Shown here in pieces: positions 43,014-52,695 of a stretch of 64,000 nucleotides of DNA. Source of the stretch: Dechloromonas sp. ZY10 (lineage in GTDB: Bacteria > Pseudomonadota > Gammaproteobacteria > Burkholderiales > Rhodocyclaceae); the NCBI RefSeq assembly GCF_041378895.1, contig NZ_CP144212.1, positions 3,271,501 through 3,335,500 on the forward strand. The letters are read 5' to 3'. The notes beneath the pieces are model-generated. The model was not told where the DNA came from. It saw only the letters and a program-made list of their open reading frames with translations, and ran no database searches. Each line of letters begins with the position of its first letter. Position 1 is the first letter of the stretch. The translations under genes were made by a program, and so were the position numbers.

Positions 43014-43946
43014 ATGCAAAAGAACGTCTACTTCGGCCTGCTGATCGTCATCGCGGCACTGCTGGTCCTGCCTTTCGCAGTCCCCAACAGTTTTTACCTC
43101 GACCTGGTGATCCGGATGGCGATCAACGCCACCATCGTCCTTGGCCTCAACCTGCTGATCGGCTTTGCCGGCCAGATCAGCCTCGGTCACGCCGGTTTCC
43201 TCGGCATCGGCGCCTATGCCTCAGCCGTACTGCCAACGCATTTCGGCTGGCACCCGCTGCTGGCGATGCTCGCCGGCGCAGTCGCCACCGGTCTGCTGGC
43301 GGCGCTGGTCGCCCGGCCGATTTTTAAACTCAAGGGGCACTACCTGGCGATGGCCACCCTTGGTCTCGGCATCATCATCAACATTGCGCTGCGCAACGAA
43401 GCCCAATGGACCGGTGGCCCGGACGGGATGCCGGTGTCGGCAATGGGCTTATTCGGATTCGAACTGAGCAGCGACAAGCAATGGTATTGGGTAATCGCCG
43501 CACTGCTCGTAGCGAGCATCTGGACCTCGCTGAACCTGATCGACTCGCCCTTCGGCCGCGCGCTGCGTGCGCTGCATGGTTCTGAAGTCGCCTCGCAGGT
43601 GGTCGGCGTCGATGTCGTCCGCTACAAGGTCGCGATCTTCGTGCTGTCGGCGGTCTTTGCTTCGCTGATGGGCAGCGTCACGGCCCACTACATCGGTTTC
43701 GTCAGCCCCAATTTCGCCGATTTCTTCCACTCCATCGAACTGGTCACCATGGTCGTCGTCGGCGGCATGGCCTCGGTCTACGGCTCGCTGATCGGTGCCA
43801 TCCTGCTGACCGCCCTGCCGCAAGCCCTGGCCACCTTCGAAGGCTGGGAAACCGTGGTCTTCGGCGCGATCCTGATGGGCTTCATGATTTTCCTGCCGCG
43901 CGGCATCGTACCGACGCTCGCGGCCAAGTTCGGCAAGGGGGAATGA
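43014..43946 (+). CDS. livM: Branched-chain/aromatic acid ABC permease LivM
   Basis: A 310-aa permease beginning three bases after livH. Signatures: NLLIGFAGQISLGHAGFLGIGAYASAVL, FKLKGHYLAMATLGLGIIINI, LKVxx-type LRALHGSEVASQVVGVDVVRYK, and VVVGGMASVYGSLIGAILL. Stop overlaps the livG start (ATGA). Confidence 0.93.
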   Translation: MQKNVYFGLLIVIAALLVLPFAVPNSFYLDLVIRMAINATIVLGLNLLIGFAGQISLGHAGFLGIGAYASAVLPTHFGWHPLLAMLAGAVATGLLAALVARPIFKLKGHYLAMATLGLGIIINIALRNEAQWTGGPDGMPVSAMGLFGFELSSDKQWYWVIAALLVASIWTSLNLIDSPFGRALRALHGSEVASQVVGVDVVRYKVAIFVLSAVFASLMGSVTAHYIGFVSPNFADFFHSIELVTMVVVGGMASVYGSLIGAILLTALPQALATFEGWETVVFGAILMGFMIFLPRGIVPTLAAKFGKGE

Positions 43947-44710
43947 GCATGGCCCTGCTTGAAGTCAAGGATCTGTCGATCCACTTTGGCGGCGTCAAGG
44001 CCGTCCAAAACGTCAGCTTCACCATTGATGCCGGTATCGTCTATTCGGTGATCGGCCCCAACGGCGCCGGCAAGACCACCCTGTTCAACCTGATCACCGG
44101 GGTCTACCAGCCGACCACCGGCCAGATCCGGCTCGACGGCGAGGCGATCGAGGGCAAGTCGCCCAACGAACTGGCCCGCCGGGGCATGGCGCGCACCTTT
44201 CAGAACCTGCAGATCTGCATGAACATGAGCGCGCTGGAAAACGTCATGGTCGGCGCCCATCTGCGCCTCGACCGCAACCTGTTCAAGGCAGCCTTGCGCC
44301 TGCCCGGACTCAAGCGCCGCGATGCCGAATTGCGCGGCGAGGCCGCCGAACTGATGCGCTTCGTCGGCCTGGAAAAGTACATCGAGGCACGCGCCGACAG
44401 CATGCCCTACGGCGCGCTCAAGCGGCTGGAGATCGCCCGCGCGCTGGCCATGAAGCCGCGCCTGATCTTCCTCGACGAGCCGGCCGCCGGCCTCAATCCC
44501 AAGGAAACCATCGAGGTCGACCATCTGGTCCGCAAGGTCGCCGATTCCGGCGTCACTGTGGTTCTGGTGGAGCACGACATGAAGATGGTCATGAACCTGT
44601 CCGACCGCATCCTGGTGCTCGACTACGGCAAGAAGCTGGCCGAAGGCACCGGCGAAGAGGTCCGCAAGAACCCGGACGTGATCGCCGCCTATCTCGGCGC
44701 CCACGCCTGA
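43943..44710 (+). CDS. livG: ABC transporter ATPase LivG
   Basis: A 255-aa ATPase. Walker A GPNGAGKTT, the RTFQNLQICMNMSALENVMVG segment typical of LivG, degenerate signature PYGALKRLEIARAL, Walker B LIFLDEPAAGLNP, and H-loop VEHDMKMVMNLSDRI. It pairs with the LivF fusion encoded 13 bases downstream. Confidence 0.94.
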   Translation: MSMALLEVKDLSIHFGGVKAVQNVSFTIDAGIVYSVIGPNGAGKTTLFNLITGVYQPTTGQIRLDGEAIEGKSPNELARRGMARTFQNLQICMNMSALENVMVGAHLRLDRNLFKAALRLPGLKRRDAELRGEAAELMRFVGLEKYIEARADSMPYGALKRLEIARALAMKPRLIFLDEPAAGLNPKETIEVDHLVRKVADSGVTVVLVEHDMKMVMNLSDRILVLDYGKKLAEGTGEEVRKNPDVIAAYLGAHA

Positions 44711-44723
44711 CAAGGGGAGCAGC

Positions 44724-46040
44724 ATGGAAGCCCTGCGCATCATCACCGAAGAACACCAGAACCTGTGGCGGATCGCCACCACCATCGACCTGCTGGCCGG
44801 CGAGATGGACGATGGCGGCCAGGTCGACCCGGCGCTGTTCGCGTCGATTTTCGACTACATCGAACAGTTCATGGACGCCTGCCACCACGCCAAGGAAGAC
44901 CTGCATCTGTTCCCGCTGCTGCGCCAGCGCAACGAAGCCGCCGGACCGATTCTTGACCGACTGCAGGCCGAGCACCGCAATGGCCCGGAAGTCCTCAAGT
45001 CGCTGCGTCAGCAACTCGCGGAAGCCGCAGCCGGCAGACTGGGGGCGCCGGAATTCGCGGCTGCATTGCGGATCTACACCCAGAGCCTGAAAAACCATAT
45101 CCGGACCGAGGAAAAAGACGCGATGCCAATGGCCCGCGAGAGCTTTTTCCCCGGCGACTGGGAGCCGATCGACCGCGCCTTCCTCGACAACGAAGATCCA
45201 CTCTTCGGCGAGCGCGCCAAGGCCGAATTCCGCCAGTTGTTCCATCGTATCGCCAGCCTCGCCCCCGAATCGATTGGTCTGGGCGCCCACAGCGCCGGCG
45301 AGCTCGAACCCGGCAAGGTGCACCGTACCGGCGAAATCCTGCTCTCAGTCTCCGGGCTGGAAAGCTGCTACGGCCGGATCAAGGCGCTCAAGGGCATGGA
45401 CATCGAAGTCCGTCGTGGCGAACTGGTCGCGCTGGTCGGCGCCAACGGCGCCGGCAAGACCACCTTCCTGCGTACCCTGTCGGGCATCCAGCCGATGAGT
45501 GCCGGCAAGATCCTGTTCGACGGTGCCGACATTTCCAGCGTCCGTTCCGACCAGCGCATGCGCCGCGGCATCTGCCAGAGCCCGGAAGGCCGTCAGGTTT
45601 TCGGCCCGCTGTCGATCGAGGACAACCTGCGGCTGGGCGCCTACACCCAGCCCAAGGCCCATGTCGAGGAAGACCTGGAAAAGGTGTTCACGATGTTCCC
45701 GATCCTCAAGGAAAAACGCGCCTTGCCGGCCGGCACGCTATCCGGCGGCCAGCAGCAGATGCTGGCCATCGGCCGCGCGCTGATGGGCCGGCCCAAGCTG
45801 TTGCTGCTCGACGAACCGTCGATGGGTTTGGCGCCGCTGCTGGTTGAAGAAGTCTTCAACGTGGTCAAGGCGCTCAAGGCCCAGGGGATGACCATCATCC
45901 TTGCCGAGCAGAACGCCTTTGCCGCGCTGGCCATTGCCGACCGTGGTTATGTCATCGAAACCGGTCTGGTCACGCTGTCCGGCAGCGGCCAGGAACTGAT
46001 CAGCAACGAGCAGGTACGCGCCGCCTATCTCGGCATGTAA
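44724..46040 (+). CDS. livF: Hemerythrin-like domain fused to ABC transporter ATPase LivF
   Basis: A 438-aa protein, about 200 residues longer than normal LivF. Residues 1-180 form a hemerythrin/HHE-type four-helix domain with candidate metal ligands H11 (EEHQN), H54/H55 and E58 (CHHAKED), H61, H84 (EHRN), H125 and E129 (NHIRTEE). A short linker leads to a complete LivF domain (about 204-438): GRIKALKGMDIEVRRGE, Walker A GANGAGKTT at 239-247, LSGGQQQMLAIGRALM, Walker B LLLLDEPSMGLAP, AEQNAFAALAIADR. The reading frame is continuous with one ribosome site (AGGGGAG) at 44724. The fusion suggests that oxygen, iron or NO state affects uptake of the aromatic acid; that function is inference. Confidence 0.9.
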   Translation: MEALRIITEEHQNLWRIATTIDLLAGEMDDGGQVDPALFASIFDYIEQFMDACHHAKEDLHLFPLLRQRNEAAGPILDRLQAEHRNGPEVLKSLRQQLAEAAAGRLGAPEFAAALRIYTQSLKNHIRTEEKDAMPMARESFFPGDWEPIDRAFLDNEDPLFGERAKAEFRQLFHRIASLAPESIGLGAHSAGELEPGKVHRTGEILLSVSGLESCYGRIKALKGMDIEVRRGELVALVGANGAGKTTFLRTLSGIQPMSAGKILFDGADISSVRSDQRMRRGICQSPEGRQVFGPLSIEDNLRLGAYTQPKAHVEEDLEKVFTMFPILKEKRALPAGTLSGGQQQMLAIGRALMGRPKLLLLDEPSMGLAPLLVEEVFNVVKALKAQGMTIILAEQNAFAALAIADRGYVIETGLVTLSGSGQELISNEQVRAAYLGM

Positions 46041-46075
46041 GCCCTGCTGATTGCCTCCGCTTGCTTTGCGGTTTG

Positions 46076-46115
46076 ACCGGGGAGTGCCTCCCCCTCTCGG
46101 CCTCCCCGGTTTTTT
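46076..46115 (+). terminator. liv operon terminator
   Basis: ACCGGGGAG (46076-46084) pairs with CTCCCCGGT (46102-46110), followed by six T. It lies 36 bases after the LivF stop. 46116-46272 contains a partial ACGGTCGACC-like palindrome (46151-46161) and otherwise nothing recognisable. Confidence 0.88.
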
Positions 46116-46272
46116 CTTGCCCGGCTGCGCAGCCACTGCTGGCCAGGTACACGGTCAACCGCAGGGCAGCGGCTTTTTCCGCAGCCACCTGCGGTAATCC
46201 CTTATTCAGGATTCTTCAGGCAGACGGTATAAGGCCAACTTCCAAAAATGGGAAAACTCCCGGGGGATGCCA

Positions 46273-47916
46273 ATGTCTGTCAAATCCGAGTTCAGCCTGC
46301 GTCAGCGCCTGCTGCTGATTGTCCTGGCGGCTTTTGTCGGGATGACCACGCTTGCTGCGTTCAGCGCTTATCATGCCCGCCAGTCCTTGCTGGAAAGCCG
46401 CAAGACGCTGATCCGGACCGGCGTCCAGGGCATCCACAATGCCGTCGCCGAACTGCAGCGCCAGGTCGAAGCCGGCACCCTGCCGCTCGAAGAGGCCCAG
46501 CGCCGTGCCCGGGAAACCATACGCAGCGCCCGCTACGGCGGTGCTGACGGCAAAACCGAGTACTACTACGCCTGGACTCTGGATGGGGTCAGCGTTGCCC
46601 ACATCAAGCGTGAACTGGAAGGGCAGAACATGCTCGACAAGATCAAGGATGGCAATGGCCGCTACACCATCCGCGACCTCACCGCCGCACTGGTCAGCGC
46701 CGACGAAGCTTATGTCGACACTCAGTTTCCCCGGCCCGGCGGCACGCAAGCCTTGCCCAAACTGCAATTCGTCAAAAAATTTCCGGCCTGGGGCTGGCTG
46801 ATCGGGACCGGGATTTATACCGACGATCTGGACGCCGAATTCCGCAGCATCCTGCTCCAGCAAATCCTGATCTCGCTGGGCCTGACCGCACTGATCGGCC
46901 TGCTCGGTTTCCTCATCGCACGCGGCATCCTGCGCCAGATCGGCGGCGAACCCGCCGCCGCCAGCGCAGTGATGCAGGCAGTAGCCGCTGGTGACCTGAC
47001 TGCACAGGTGGGACACCCCGCTCCCGGCAGCCTGCTCGCTGCCCTCGACCAGATGCTGAAGGTACAACACGACCTGATCGCCGGGATTCGCGACAGCGCC
47101 GCAACGCTGGTCCAAAGCGCCCGCGGTATCGGCCACTCGGCGGCTGAGGTGGCACAAGCCGCCGAACACCAGGCCGACGCCACCACCGAAATGGCGGCCG
47201 CCATCGAAGAACTGACGGTCAGTTCGACCCATATTTCTGACAGTGCCCGCGCCACCGAAGACGACTCGCAGCAGGCGATGGCGCTGGCGGGTAACGGCAG
47301 CCAGCGTGTCGATCAGGCCACCCGCGCGATCCGCCAGATTGCCGGCACGGTCGACCAGGCTTCGCAACGCATCCGCGCCCTTGAAGCGCGAGCCAGCGAA
47401 GTGTCGAGCATTGCCAATACGATCAAGGAAATCGCCGGCCAGACCAATCTGCTCGCGCTCAACGCCGCGATCGAGGCGGCCCGTGCCGGCGAACAGGGAC
47501 GAGGCTTCGCCGTGGTCGCCGACGAGGTGCGCAAGCTGGCCGAACGGACCTCGCTGGCGACCACCGAGATCGAAACGGTGATCGCCGGCATCCAGGGCGA
47601 AACCGGGGGCGCTGTTGCGGCGATGAGCGCAGTCTTGCCCGAGGTCGAGCAAGGCGTCGATCTGGCCGGCGAAGCTTCGCTGTCTCTGCAGCAGATCGAA
47701 GACGGCGCCAGCCGCACGCTGACCCGGATTCGCGACGTCGCCAATGCCACCCGCGAACAGAGCGCCAGCAGCGGCTCGATCGCGCTGCGGGTTGAGGAGA
47801 TCACCCGGATGGTTGACCAGACCGCGCGCAATGTACGCGGCACCGCTGAAGCGGCCAATACCCTGGAACGCATCGCCGACGACTTGATGCGGCGGGTCGA
47901 ACGCTTCCGCGTCTGA
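46273..47916 (+). CDS. Methyl-accepting chemotaxis protein with single-Cache sensor domain
   Basis: A 547-aa chemoreceptor; start ATG 46273 chosen by GGGGG seven bases upstream (an ATG two codons earlier abuts it). TM1 ([20 protein letters not shown]), a periplasmic sCache_2-type domain (about 35-185; [37 protein letters not shown]), TM2 ([17 protein letters not shown]), HAMP, and a signalling domain with the conserved tip [41 protein letters not shown]. sCache receptors usually bind small organic acids, so this may direct taxis to substrates imported by the adjacent systems. There is no C-terminal CheR-binding pentapeptide. Confidence 0.94.
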   Translation: MSVKSEFSLRQRLLLIVLAAFVGMTTLAAFSAYHARQSLLESRKTLIRTGVQGIHNAVAELQRQVEAGTLPLEEAQRRARETIRSARYGGADGKTEYYYAWTLDGVSVAHIKRELEGQNMLDKIKDGNGRYTIRDLTAALVSADEAYVDTQFPRPGGTQALPKLQFVKKFPAWGWLIGTGIYTDDLDAEFRSILLQQILISLGLTALIGLLGFLIARGILRQIGGEPAAASAVMQAVAAGDLTAQVGHPAPGSLLAALDQMLKVQHDLIAGIRDSAATLVQSARGIGHSAAEVAQAAEHQADATTEMAAAIEELTVSSTHISDSARATEDDSQQAMALAGNGSQRVDQATRAIRQIAGTVDQASQRIRALEARASEVSSIANTIKEIAGQTNLLALNAAIEAARAGEQGRGFAVVADEVRKLAERTSLATTEIETVIAGIQGETGGAVAAMSAVLPEVEQGVDLAGEASLSLQQIEDGASRTLTRIRDVANATREQSASSGSIALRVEEITRMVDQTARNVRGTAEAANTLERIADDLMRRVERFRV

Positions 47917-47935
47917 GCCGCCCCAGGGGATTTTT

Positions 47936-47967
47936 GCCCGCTGCCACGGTCGACCGTGGCAGCGGGC
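47936..47967. terminator. 32-base perfect palindrome between convergent genes (terminator and palindrome family copy)
   Basis: Perfect self-complementary 32-base sequence centred on GTCGAC, containing ACGGTCGACCGT at 47946-47957 and flanked by TTTTT on the left and ATTTTT on the right. It lies between the stops of the chemoreceptor (47916) and the aminotransferase (47973), so it would terminate both. It shows the repeat family acting as a terminator stem. Confidence 0.85.
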
Positions 47968-47972
47968 ATTTT

Positions 47973-49157
47973 TCATTCGCCCTGCAACAAGGTGTCGAGT
48001 GCCGCCAGCATTTCGTCGATTTCGTCGCGCGTTACATTGAGCGCCGGCATGAAGCGCAGCAGGTTGGGGCGCGGCGAATTGAGCAGCAGGCCATGTGGTT
48101 CCATCGCCAGCGCCCGCTGCACGATCTGCGGTCCGCTCTCATCCGACAGGATCAGGGCCCGCAACAAGCCGCTGCCGCGCTCGCCGACATGTCCGTATTT
48201 GCCGGCCAGATCGCGCAAGCCTTGAGCCAGATATTCGCCAAGCGCCACCACCTCGTCGAGAAAACCGTCGGTCAGCAGGCGCCGGATGACGGCAGCGCCG
48301 ACCGCAGTCATCAACGGGTTGCCGTTGTAGGTACCGCCCTGGTCGCCGGGTTCGAAACAGCAGACCGCTTCGCGGGCCAGCAATGCGGCCAGCGGCACGC
48401 CGCCGCCGATGCCTTTGCCCAGAGTCATGATGTCCGGCTCGATGCCGGCATGCTGGTAGGCAAAGAGCTTGCCGGTCCGCCCCATGCCGGTCTGCACTTC
48501 GTCGACGATGAGCAGAATGCCGCGCTCCCGGGTGAGTTTGCGCAGACCCTGCAGGAATTCGATCTCGGCCGGGATCACCCCGCCCTCGCCCTGCACCGGT
48601 TCGAGCATCACCGCGACGGTTTTCTCGCCGATCAACGCCGCCACCGAGTCGAGATGGTTGTACTCGGCCTTGGGGAAGCCCATCACCTGCGGCGCGTACA
48701 GGGTATCCCAGCCAGCCTTGCCGGATGCCGACATGGTCGCCAAGGTGCGGCCATGGAAGGAATGGCCGAAGGTGATGATTTCGTGCGCCCCGCCGCGATG
48801 CAGCCGGCCCCACTTGCGTGCCAGCTTGATCGCGCCTTCGTTGGCCTCGGCGCCGGTGTTGGCGAAGAACACCCGCTCGAAGCACGAATTGCGGGTAAGC
48901 AGGCCGGCGAGTTCAACCATCGGCCCGTTGTAGAAGGCCGGACTCGGGTTGATCAGTTGCTTGCTCTGCGCTGCCAGCGTGTCACTGATTTCCGGAGGAC
49001 AGTGGCCGAGGCAATTCACCGCCCAGCCCTGGATGAAATCGAGGTAGCGGCGACCAGCGTGATCAGTCAGCCAGGAACCCTGGCCGCGCTCGAAAACAAT
49101 GTCGGGACGCTGGGTAATGAACATCAGCGCGTCGGTCGAAGAATCTTTGTAGTCCAT
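47973..49157 (-). CDS. argD: Class III aminotransferase, acetylornithine aminotransferase type
   Basis: A 394-aa PLP enzyme. Motifs: [67 protein letters not shown] with the PLP Asp, [16 protein letters not shown] with the Schiff-base Lys, and [17 protein letters not shown]. Length and motifs fit ArgD, which transfers the amino group from acetylornithine in arginine synthesis. Related enzymes (succinylornithine or GABA aminotransferases) look alike; nearby GabD-type dehydrogenase makes GABA use possible. It stands alone on the minus strand. Confidence 0.85.
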   Translation of the reverse strand: MDYKDSSTDALMFITQRPDIVFERGQGSWLTDHAGRRYLDFIQGWAVNCLGHCPPEISDTLAAQSKQLINPSPAFYNGPMVELAGLLTRNSCFERVFFANTGAEANEGAIKLARKWGRLHRGGAHEIITFGHSFHGRTLATMSASGKAGWDTLYAPQVMGFPKAEYNHLDSVAALIGEKTVAVMLEPVQGEGGVIPAEIEFLQGLRKLTRERGILLIVDEVQTGMGRTGKLFAYQHAGIEPDIMTLGKGIGGGVPLAALLAREAVCCFEPGDQGGTYNGNPLMTAVGAAVIRRLLTDGFLDEVVALGEYLAQGLRDLAGKYGHVGERGSGLLRALILSDESGPQIVQRALAMEPHGLLLNSPRPNLLRFMPALNVTRDEIDEMLAALDTLLQGE

Positions 49158-49418
49158 GCAAAATCCTGAGGCAGTAGAAGCAAAAACGAAGGCACGGCCG
49201 ACATTGTCGGGGAAGGGACCTTACCGGAGTATGACGCTGGCGGCAAGCGCCGACAAAATGATGGCAACAAGCGTCAAGCAGACGTCAAAGCGCGGCTAAA
49301 AAAAGGAACCGTCTTGCCGCCACCGGATCAGAATGAGACATGGCGACAGAAGCTCGGGGCCCTTCGTCGGTGGCTCCGGTTTCTTCGCCCTGCTGCGGCC
49401 AGACCCCAGGAGGCAAGC

Positions 49419-49766
49419 ATGAACACTTCAATTCCCCCCGCCTGCGATGCCCGCGACCTGGTCAAGGCCGCCCTGGCGCTCGACCCACGATTATCGGCCA
49501 GCGATCCGGCCGAATTCATTCGCCGCCGCCACGACCTGCTCGAAACCCTGATGGCCCAGGCCGGCGCCCATCGGGCCCAGCTCCACCAGTTGCAGGAACA
49601 GATCGACCACTCGGGTGCCGTCAATCCTTCACCACAGCAGGCGGTGGAAGGCTTGTTGCTGGCCCTGCAGGATCGGCTGCGGCTGCTCAATCAGCTCTTC
49701 GCCGAGCTTGACTCGCTGGCCCAGGCCGTAGCTACCGAGCACCAGCCGCCGCCGGGCGAACACTGA
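49419..49766 (+). CDS. Small helical protein of unknown function
   Basis: A 115-aa soluble protein; start ATG 49419 set by CAGGAGG five bases upstream (the frame is open further upstream without a ribosome site). Predicted almost wholly helical with two segments rich in Leu and Gln (RRRHDLLETLMAQAGAHRAQLHQLQEQI and VEGLLLALQDRLRLLNQLFAELDSLAQAV), suggesting a coiled-coil or helical hairpin. No family recognised; flagellar chaperones such as FliT have a similar look, but no flagellar genes are present. 49158-49418 holds its promoter region and nothing else that I can identify. Confidence 0.5.
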   Translation: MNTSIPPACDARDLVKAALALDPRLSASDPAEFIRRRHDLLETLMAQAGAHRAQLHQLQEQIDHSGAVNPSPQQAVEGLLLALQDRLRLLNQLFAELDSLAQAVATEHQPPPGEH

Positions 49767-49788
49767 TCGCCAATGCGAACCGGGGCCG

Positions 49789-50205
49789 CTAGGCTGTGGC
49801 CAGCGCCGCCGCCGCGATCGCACAATCCTGCGCTTCGCTGCCGCCGGAAATCCCGATCCCGCCGACCCGTTGCCCTTCGTGTTCGACTGGCAGGCCGCCG
49901 CCGAAGCCGACAAAGCGCTCGCGGCGGATCAGGCCGTGCCGCAACTGTTCGCTGCCAGCCGCCAGCCGCTCGTTCCAGGCCGCCGTCGGACGGCCGAAAC
50001 TGACCGCCGTATAGGCCTTGTCGAGCGCAATGTCGATGGAGTGCAGCGGTGCTGCCGGCTGCCGTTTGAAAACCAGCGGCAGGCCGGCGCGGTCGACCAC
50101 GGCAACGCAGATTGCGACACCGTTCGCCGTAGCCGCCGCTAATGCCCGTTCGGCCAGTTGCTCGGCGGCACACAGGGACAGGGAAGGAATTTGTTCGATC
50201 TGCAT
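49789..50205 (-). CDS. GlcG/HbpS-family protein
   Basis: A 138-aa heme-degrading-type domain (GlcG/HbpS, formerly DUF336). Start ATG 50205, 15 bases after the MFS stop. Family features: SLCAAEQLAERALAAATANGVAICVAVVDRAGLPLVFKR, DIALDKAYTAVSFGRPT, FGGGLPVEHEGQRVGGIGISGG and the Ala-rich end. Some relatives bind heme or are encoded beside glycolate oxidase or transporters; the role here is unknown. Last gene of the minus-strand run with the two exporters. Confidence 0.82.
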   Translation of the reverse strand: MQIEQIPSLSLCAAEQLAERALAAATANGVAICVAVVDRAGLPLVFKRQPAAPLHSIDIALDKAYTAVSFGRPTAAWNERLAAGSEQLRHGLIRRERFVGFGGGLPVEHEGQRVGGIGISGGSEAQDCAIAAAALATA

Positions 50206-50219
50206 GGAGCCATCCGGAA

Positions 50220-51479
50220 TCAGGAACCGGCCGCTTCCGGCGCCACCACCTGGGCCAGCAGGCGCTGCCGGCGCCGGTAGAGGAAAAGGACAAACAGCAA
50301 TAACAACAGGCCTTCGCCGATCAGCGTTCGGGCGGCGCCGAAATGGCTGGCGAGGAAGCCGGCGAGCAAGCCGCCCAGCGCGTCGAAACCGAAGCGCGCC
50401 GAGGTGAAGAAGGAGACGATGCGGCCGCGCAGGGCTTCCGGGGCGGCACTCTGCAGCAGCATGTTGATGCCGACGTTGCAGACCGAAATTCCGAAACCGA
50501 CACCGAACATCCCGAGCAAGGCCAGCGCCAGCCAGTCGCTGGCGGCAAAGAGCAGCAGCGACAGCGCCGCAATCGCGGTTCCCGCCACCACCGCGCCAAC
50601 CACCGCCGGCAAGGCCTTGCGCGTCGCCAGTACAACGGTCGAGGCGAAGGCGCCGCAACCGGCCGCCCCCCACAGCCAACCCAGCGTCGTCGCATCGCCG
50701 TGAAAGACATCGGCGGCGAACACCGGCAGCAGCACAGCGTAGGCCGACGCCGTCAGGTTGAGCGCAACCAGCGTCAGGATCAGCATTTTCACGGTCCACG
50801 TCCGCCAGGCATAAAAAAGCCCCTCGCGGAACACCTCGCCAACCGAGCCGCTGGCACGGGGCGGCGGTGCACCGCGCACGACCAGGATGGCGACAATCAG
50901 CGCGAGGAAGGAAAGGGCATTGAGCGCAAAGCAAGCCGCTTCGGAAGTCAGCCCGAGCAGCAGCCCGGCAACCGGGGGGCCGACAAAGCGGCCGGCGTTG
51001 AACAACATCGCGTTGAGCGCCAGCGCATTCGGCAGGTCGTCGCGCCGGCCGACAAAGGAGCCGATCAGGGATTGCCGCAAGGGTGCGTCGAAACTCGACA
51101 GGACGCCGAGCAGCAGCGCCATTGCGATGATCAGCGGCGGATTGATCAGGCCGCTCCAGGTCAGTCCGGCGAGTACCAGCGCCTGCAGCGCCATCGCCGA
51201 CTGCACCCCGATCAGCCAGCTTTTCTTGTCGTGCTTGTCGATCCAGGCACCGGCAAAGGGGCCAACCAGCAACTGCGGAATCAGTCCGCAAAAGGCGGTG
51301 ATCCCGAGCAAGGCCGCCGAGCCGGTGAGCCGATAGACCAGCCAGGCCAGCGCCACCTGCTGAATCCACGAGCCGAGAATGGATATCGCCTGGCCGGCGA
51401 AGTAGAGCCGGAAGTTGCGGTGCGCCAGCGCGCGCAGGCCATTGGGCCAGCGCCGGGTCGAAGTCGGAGTCTGCGTCAT
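50220..51479 (-). CDS. MFS transporter (EntS/tetracycline-exporter-like)
   Basis: A 419-aa protein starting at ATG 51479 (MTQTPTSTRRWPNGLRALAHRNFRLYFAGQ). Twelve hydrophobic segments; motif A-like GPFAGAWIDKHDKKSW between TM2 and TM3, and the second-half repeat LGMFGVGFGISVCNVGINMLLQSAAPEALRGRIVSFF. This is the MFS_3/EntS class, often siderophore or drug export. It begins 10 bases after the Bcr/CflA gene ends, so they share a transcript. Confidence 0.88.
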   Translation of the reverse strand: MTQTPTSTRRWPNGLRALAHRNFRLYFAGQAISILGSWIQQVALAWLVYRLTGSAALLGITAFCGLIPQLLVGPFAGAWIDKHDKKSWLIGVQSAMALQALVLAGLTWSGLINPPLIIAMALLLGVLSSFDAPLRQSLIGSFVGRRDDLPNALALNAMLFNAGRFVGPPVAGLLLGLTSEAACFALNALSFLALIVAILVVRGAPPPRASGSVGEVFREGLFYAWRTWTVKMLILTLVALNLTASAYAVLLPVFAADVFHGDATTLGWLWGAAGCGAFASTVVLATRKALPAVVGAVVAGTAIAALSLLLFAASDWLALALLGMFGVGFGISVCNVGINMLLQSAAPEALRGRIVSFFTSARFGFDALGGLLAGFLASHFGAARTLIGEGLLLLLFVLFLYRRRQRLLAQVVAPEAAGS

Positions 51480-51489
51480 CGGCCGGATC

Positions 51490-52695
51490 TTAACCGGCCC
51501 GCCGGGCCGCGTGGCGATAGAGCAGATAGCCGGCAAACGAGGCCAGCGCGCAACCGAGGATCACCCCGGCCATGCGCCGCCCGTCGGGTGCATGCTCGTA
51601 GGCCACGGCGGCACTCGCCCACATCCCCAGGCCAAATTGCGCCGAACCGAACAAAGCAGCCGCTGCGCCGGCATTCTGCGGGTAGCGCGCCAGCAGCAGG
51701 CCGACGCAATTGGCACCGAGCAGGCCGGTGGTAGCGACCACGATAAACAGCATCGCGATCACCGCCAGCGTCGCCGCCGGATTGCCGATGGCCAGCCACA
51801 GCACTAGCGCCGCCAGCAGGCTCATGCCGCTGCCGACCCCGGCCAGCACCGCGCCCCCCCGTTGCCGCACCAGCCGGCTATTGACGAAATTGGCAGCAAA
51901 AATTCCCAGCGCGTTGGCGGCGAACAGGAAGCTGTAGGCCTGCGGCGTCCAGCCCTGCGCCTCGATGAAGTAAAACGGACTGCCCGTGATGTAAGCGAAC
52001 ATCGCCGCAAACGACATGCCGCCGGCCAGCAGCAAACCGAGTGCCAGCGGATCGGTAGCCAGCCGGAAATAGGCAGCGAACGCCGCCGCCAGCGGCAGTT
52101 GCCCGCGCTGCCCGGGCGCCAGGGTTTCCGGCAGGCGGCGCCAGACCACGGCAAAGCTGGCGATCCCCCACAGCAGCACTGCGGCGAAGGTGCCGCGCCA
52201 GCCAAAGGCGAGCAGCAGGCCGCTGCCGAGCAAAGGCGCGAGCAAGGGCGCAATCGCCGTCACCATCGCCATCAGTGACAGCTTGCGGATTGCCTCGGCC
52301 GGGGCGTAGACATCGCGCACCACCGCCCGCGCCAGCACCGATGCGGCACCGCCCCCGAGGGCCTGGACGAAACGCGCCAGCACCAGCTGCTCGCCACTGG
52401 CAGCGAGCAGACAGGCCAGACTGGCGAGCGTGAACAACGCGATCCCGGCCAGCATCACCGGACGCCGCCCGTAGCGGTCCGACAGCGGACCGTAAAACAA
52501 CATCCCCAGGGCAAAACCGGCGAGAAAGACGGTAATCGACGCCTGCACCTGCGCTGCCGAAGCCCCCAGGCCGGCCGCGATGGCCGGCAGCGCCGGCAGA
52601 TAAAGGTCGATGGCCAGCGGCCCGAAGGCAACCAGCGCACCGAGCAATAAAAGGAAACGGCCCTCGCGGGCCGCAGGGATCAGGGCTGAATTCAT
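51490..52695 (-). CDS. Bcr/CflA-family multidrug MFS exporter
   Basis: A 401-aa twelve-helix protein. Bcr/CflA hallmarks: GALVAFGPLAIDLYLPALPAIAAGLGAS at TM1, GMLFYGPLSDRYGRRPVML motif A, and ARFVQALGGGAASVLARAVVRDVY motif C in TM4-5. Family members export bicyclomycin, chloramphenicol or other small compounds. It lies 78 bases after the aldehyde dehydrogenase on the same strand, with a GC-rich hairpin (52745-52763) in the gap. Confidence 0.9.
   Translation of the reverse strand: MNSALIPAAREGRFLLLLGALVAFGPLAIDLYLPALPAIAAGLGASAAQVQASITVFLAGFALGMLFYGPLSDRYGRRPVMLAGIALFTLASLACLLAASGEQLVLARFVQALGGGAASVLARAVVRDVYAPAEAIRKLSLMAMVTAIAPLLAPLLGSGLLLAFGWRGTFAAVLLWGIASFAVVWRRLPETLAPGQRGQLPLAAAFAAYFRLATDPLALGLLLAGGMSFAAMFAYITGSPFYFIEAQGWTPQAYSFLFAANALGIFAANFVNSRLVRQRGGAVLAGVGSGMSLLAALVLWLAIGNPAATLAVIAMLFIVVATTGLLGANCVGLLLARYPQNAGAAAALFGSAQFGLGMWASAAVAYEHAPDGRRMAGVILGCALASFAGYLLYRHAARRAG

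Noticed and set aside
49789-51369. 526-codon minus-strand frame
   Set aside because: Only its last 138 codons are real (GlcG-like protein). The upstream part is out of frame with the MFS gene, which has clear transmembrane structure in another frame.
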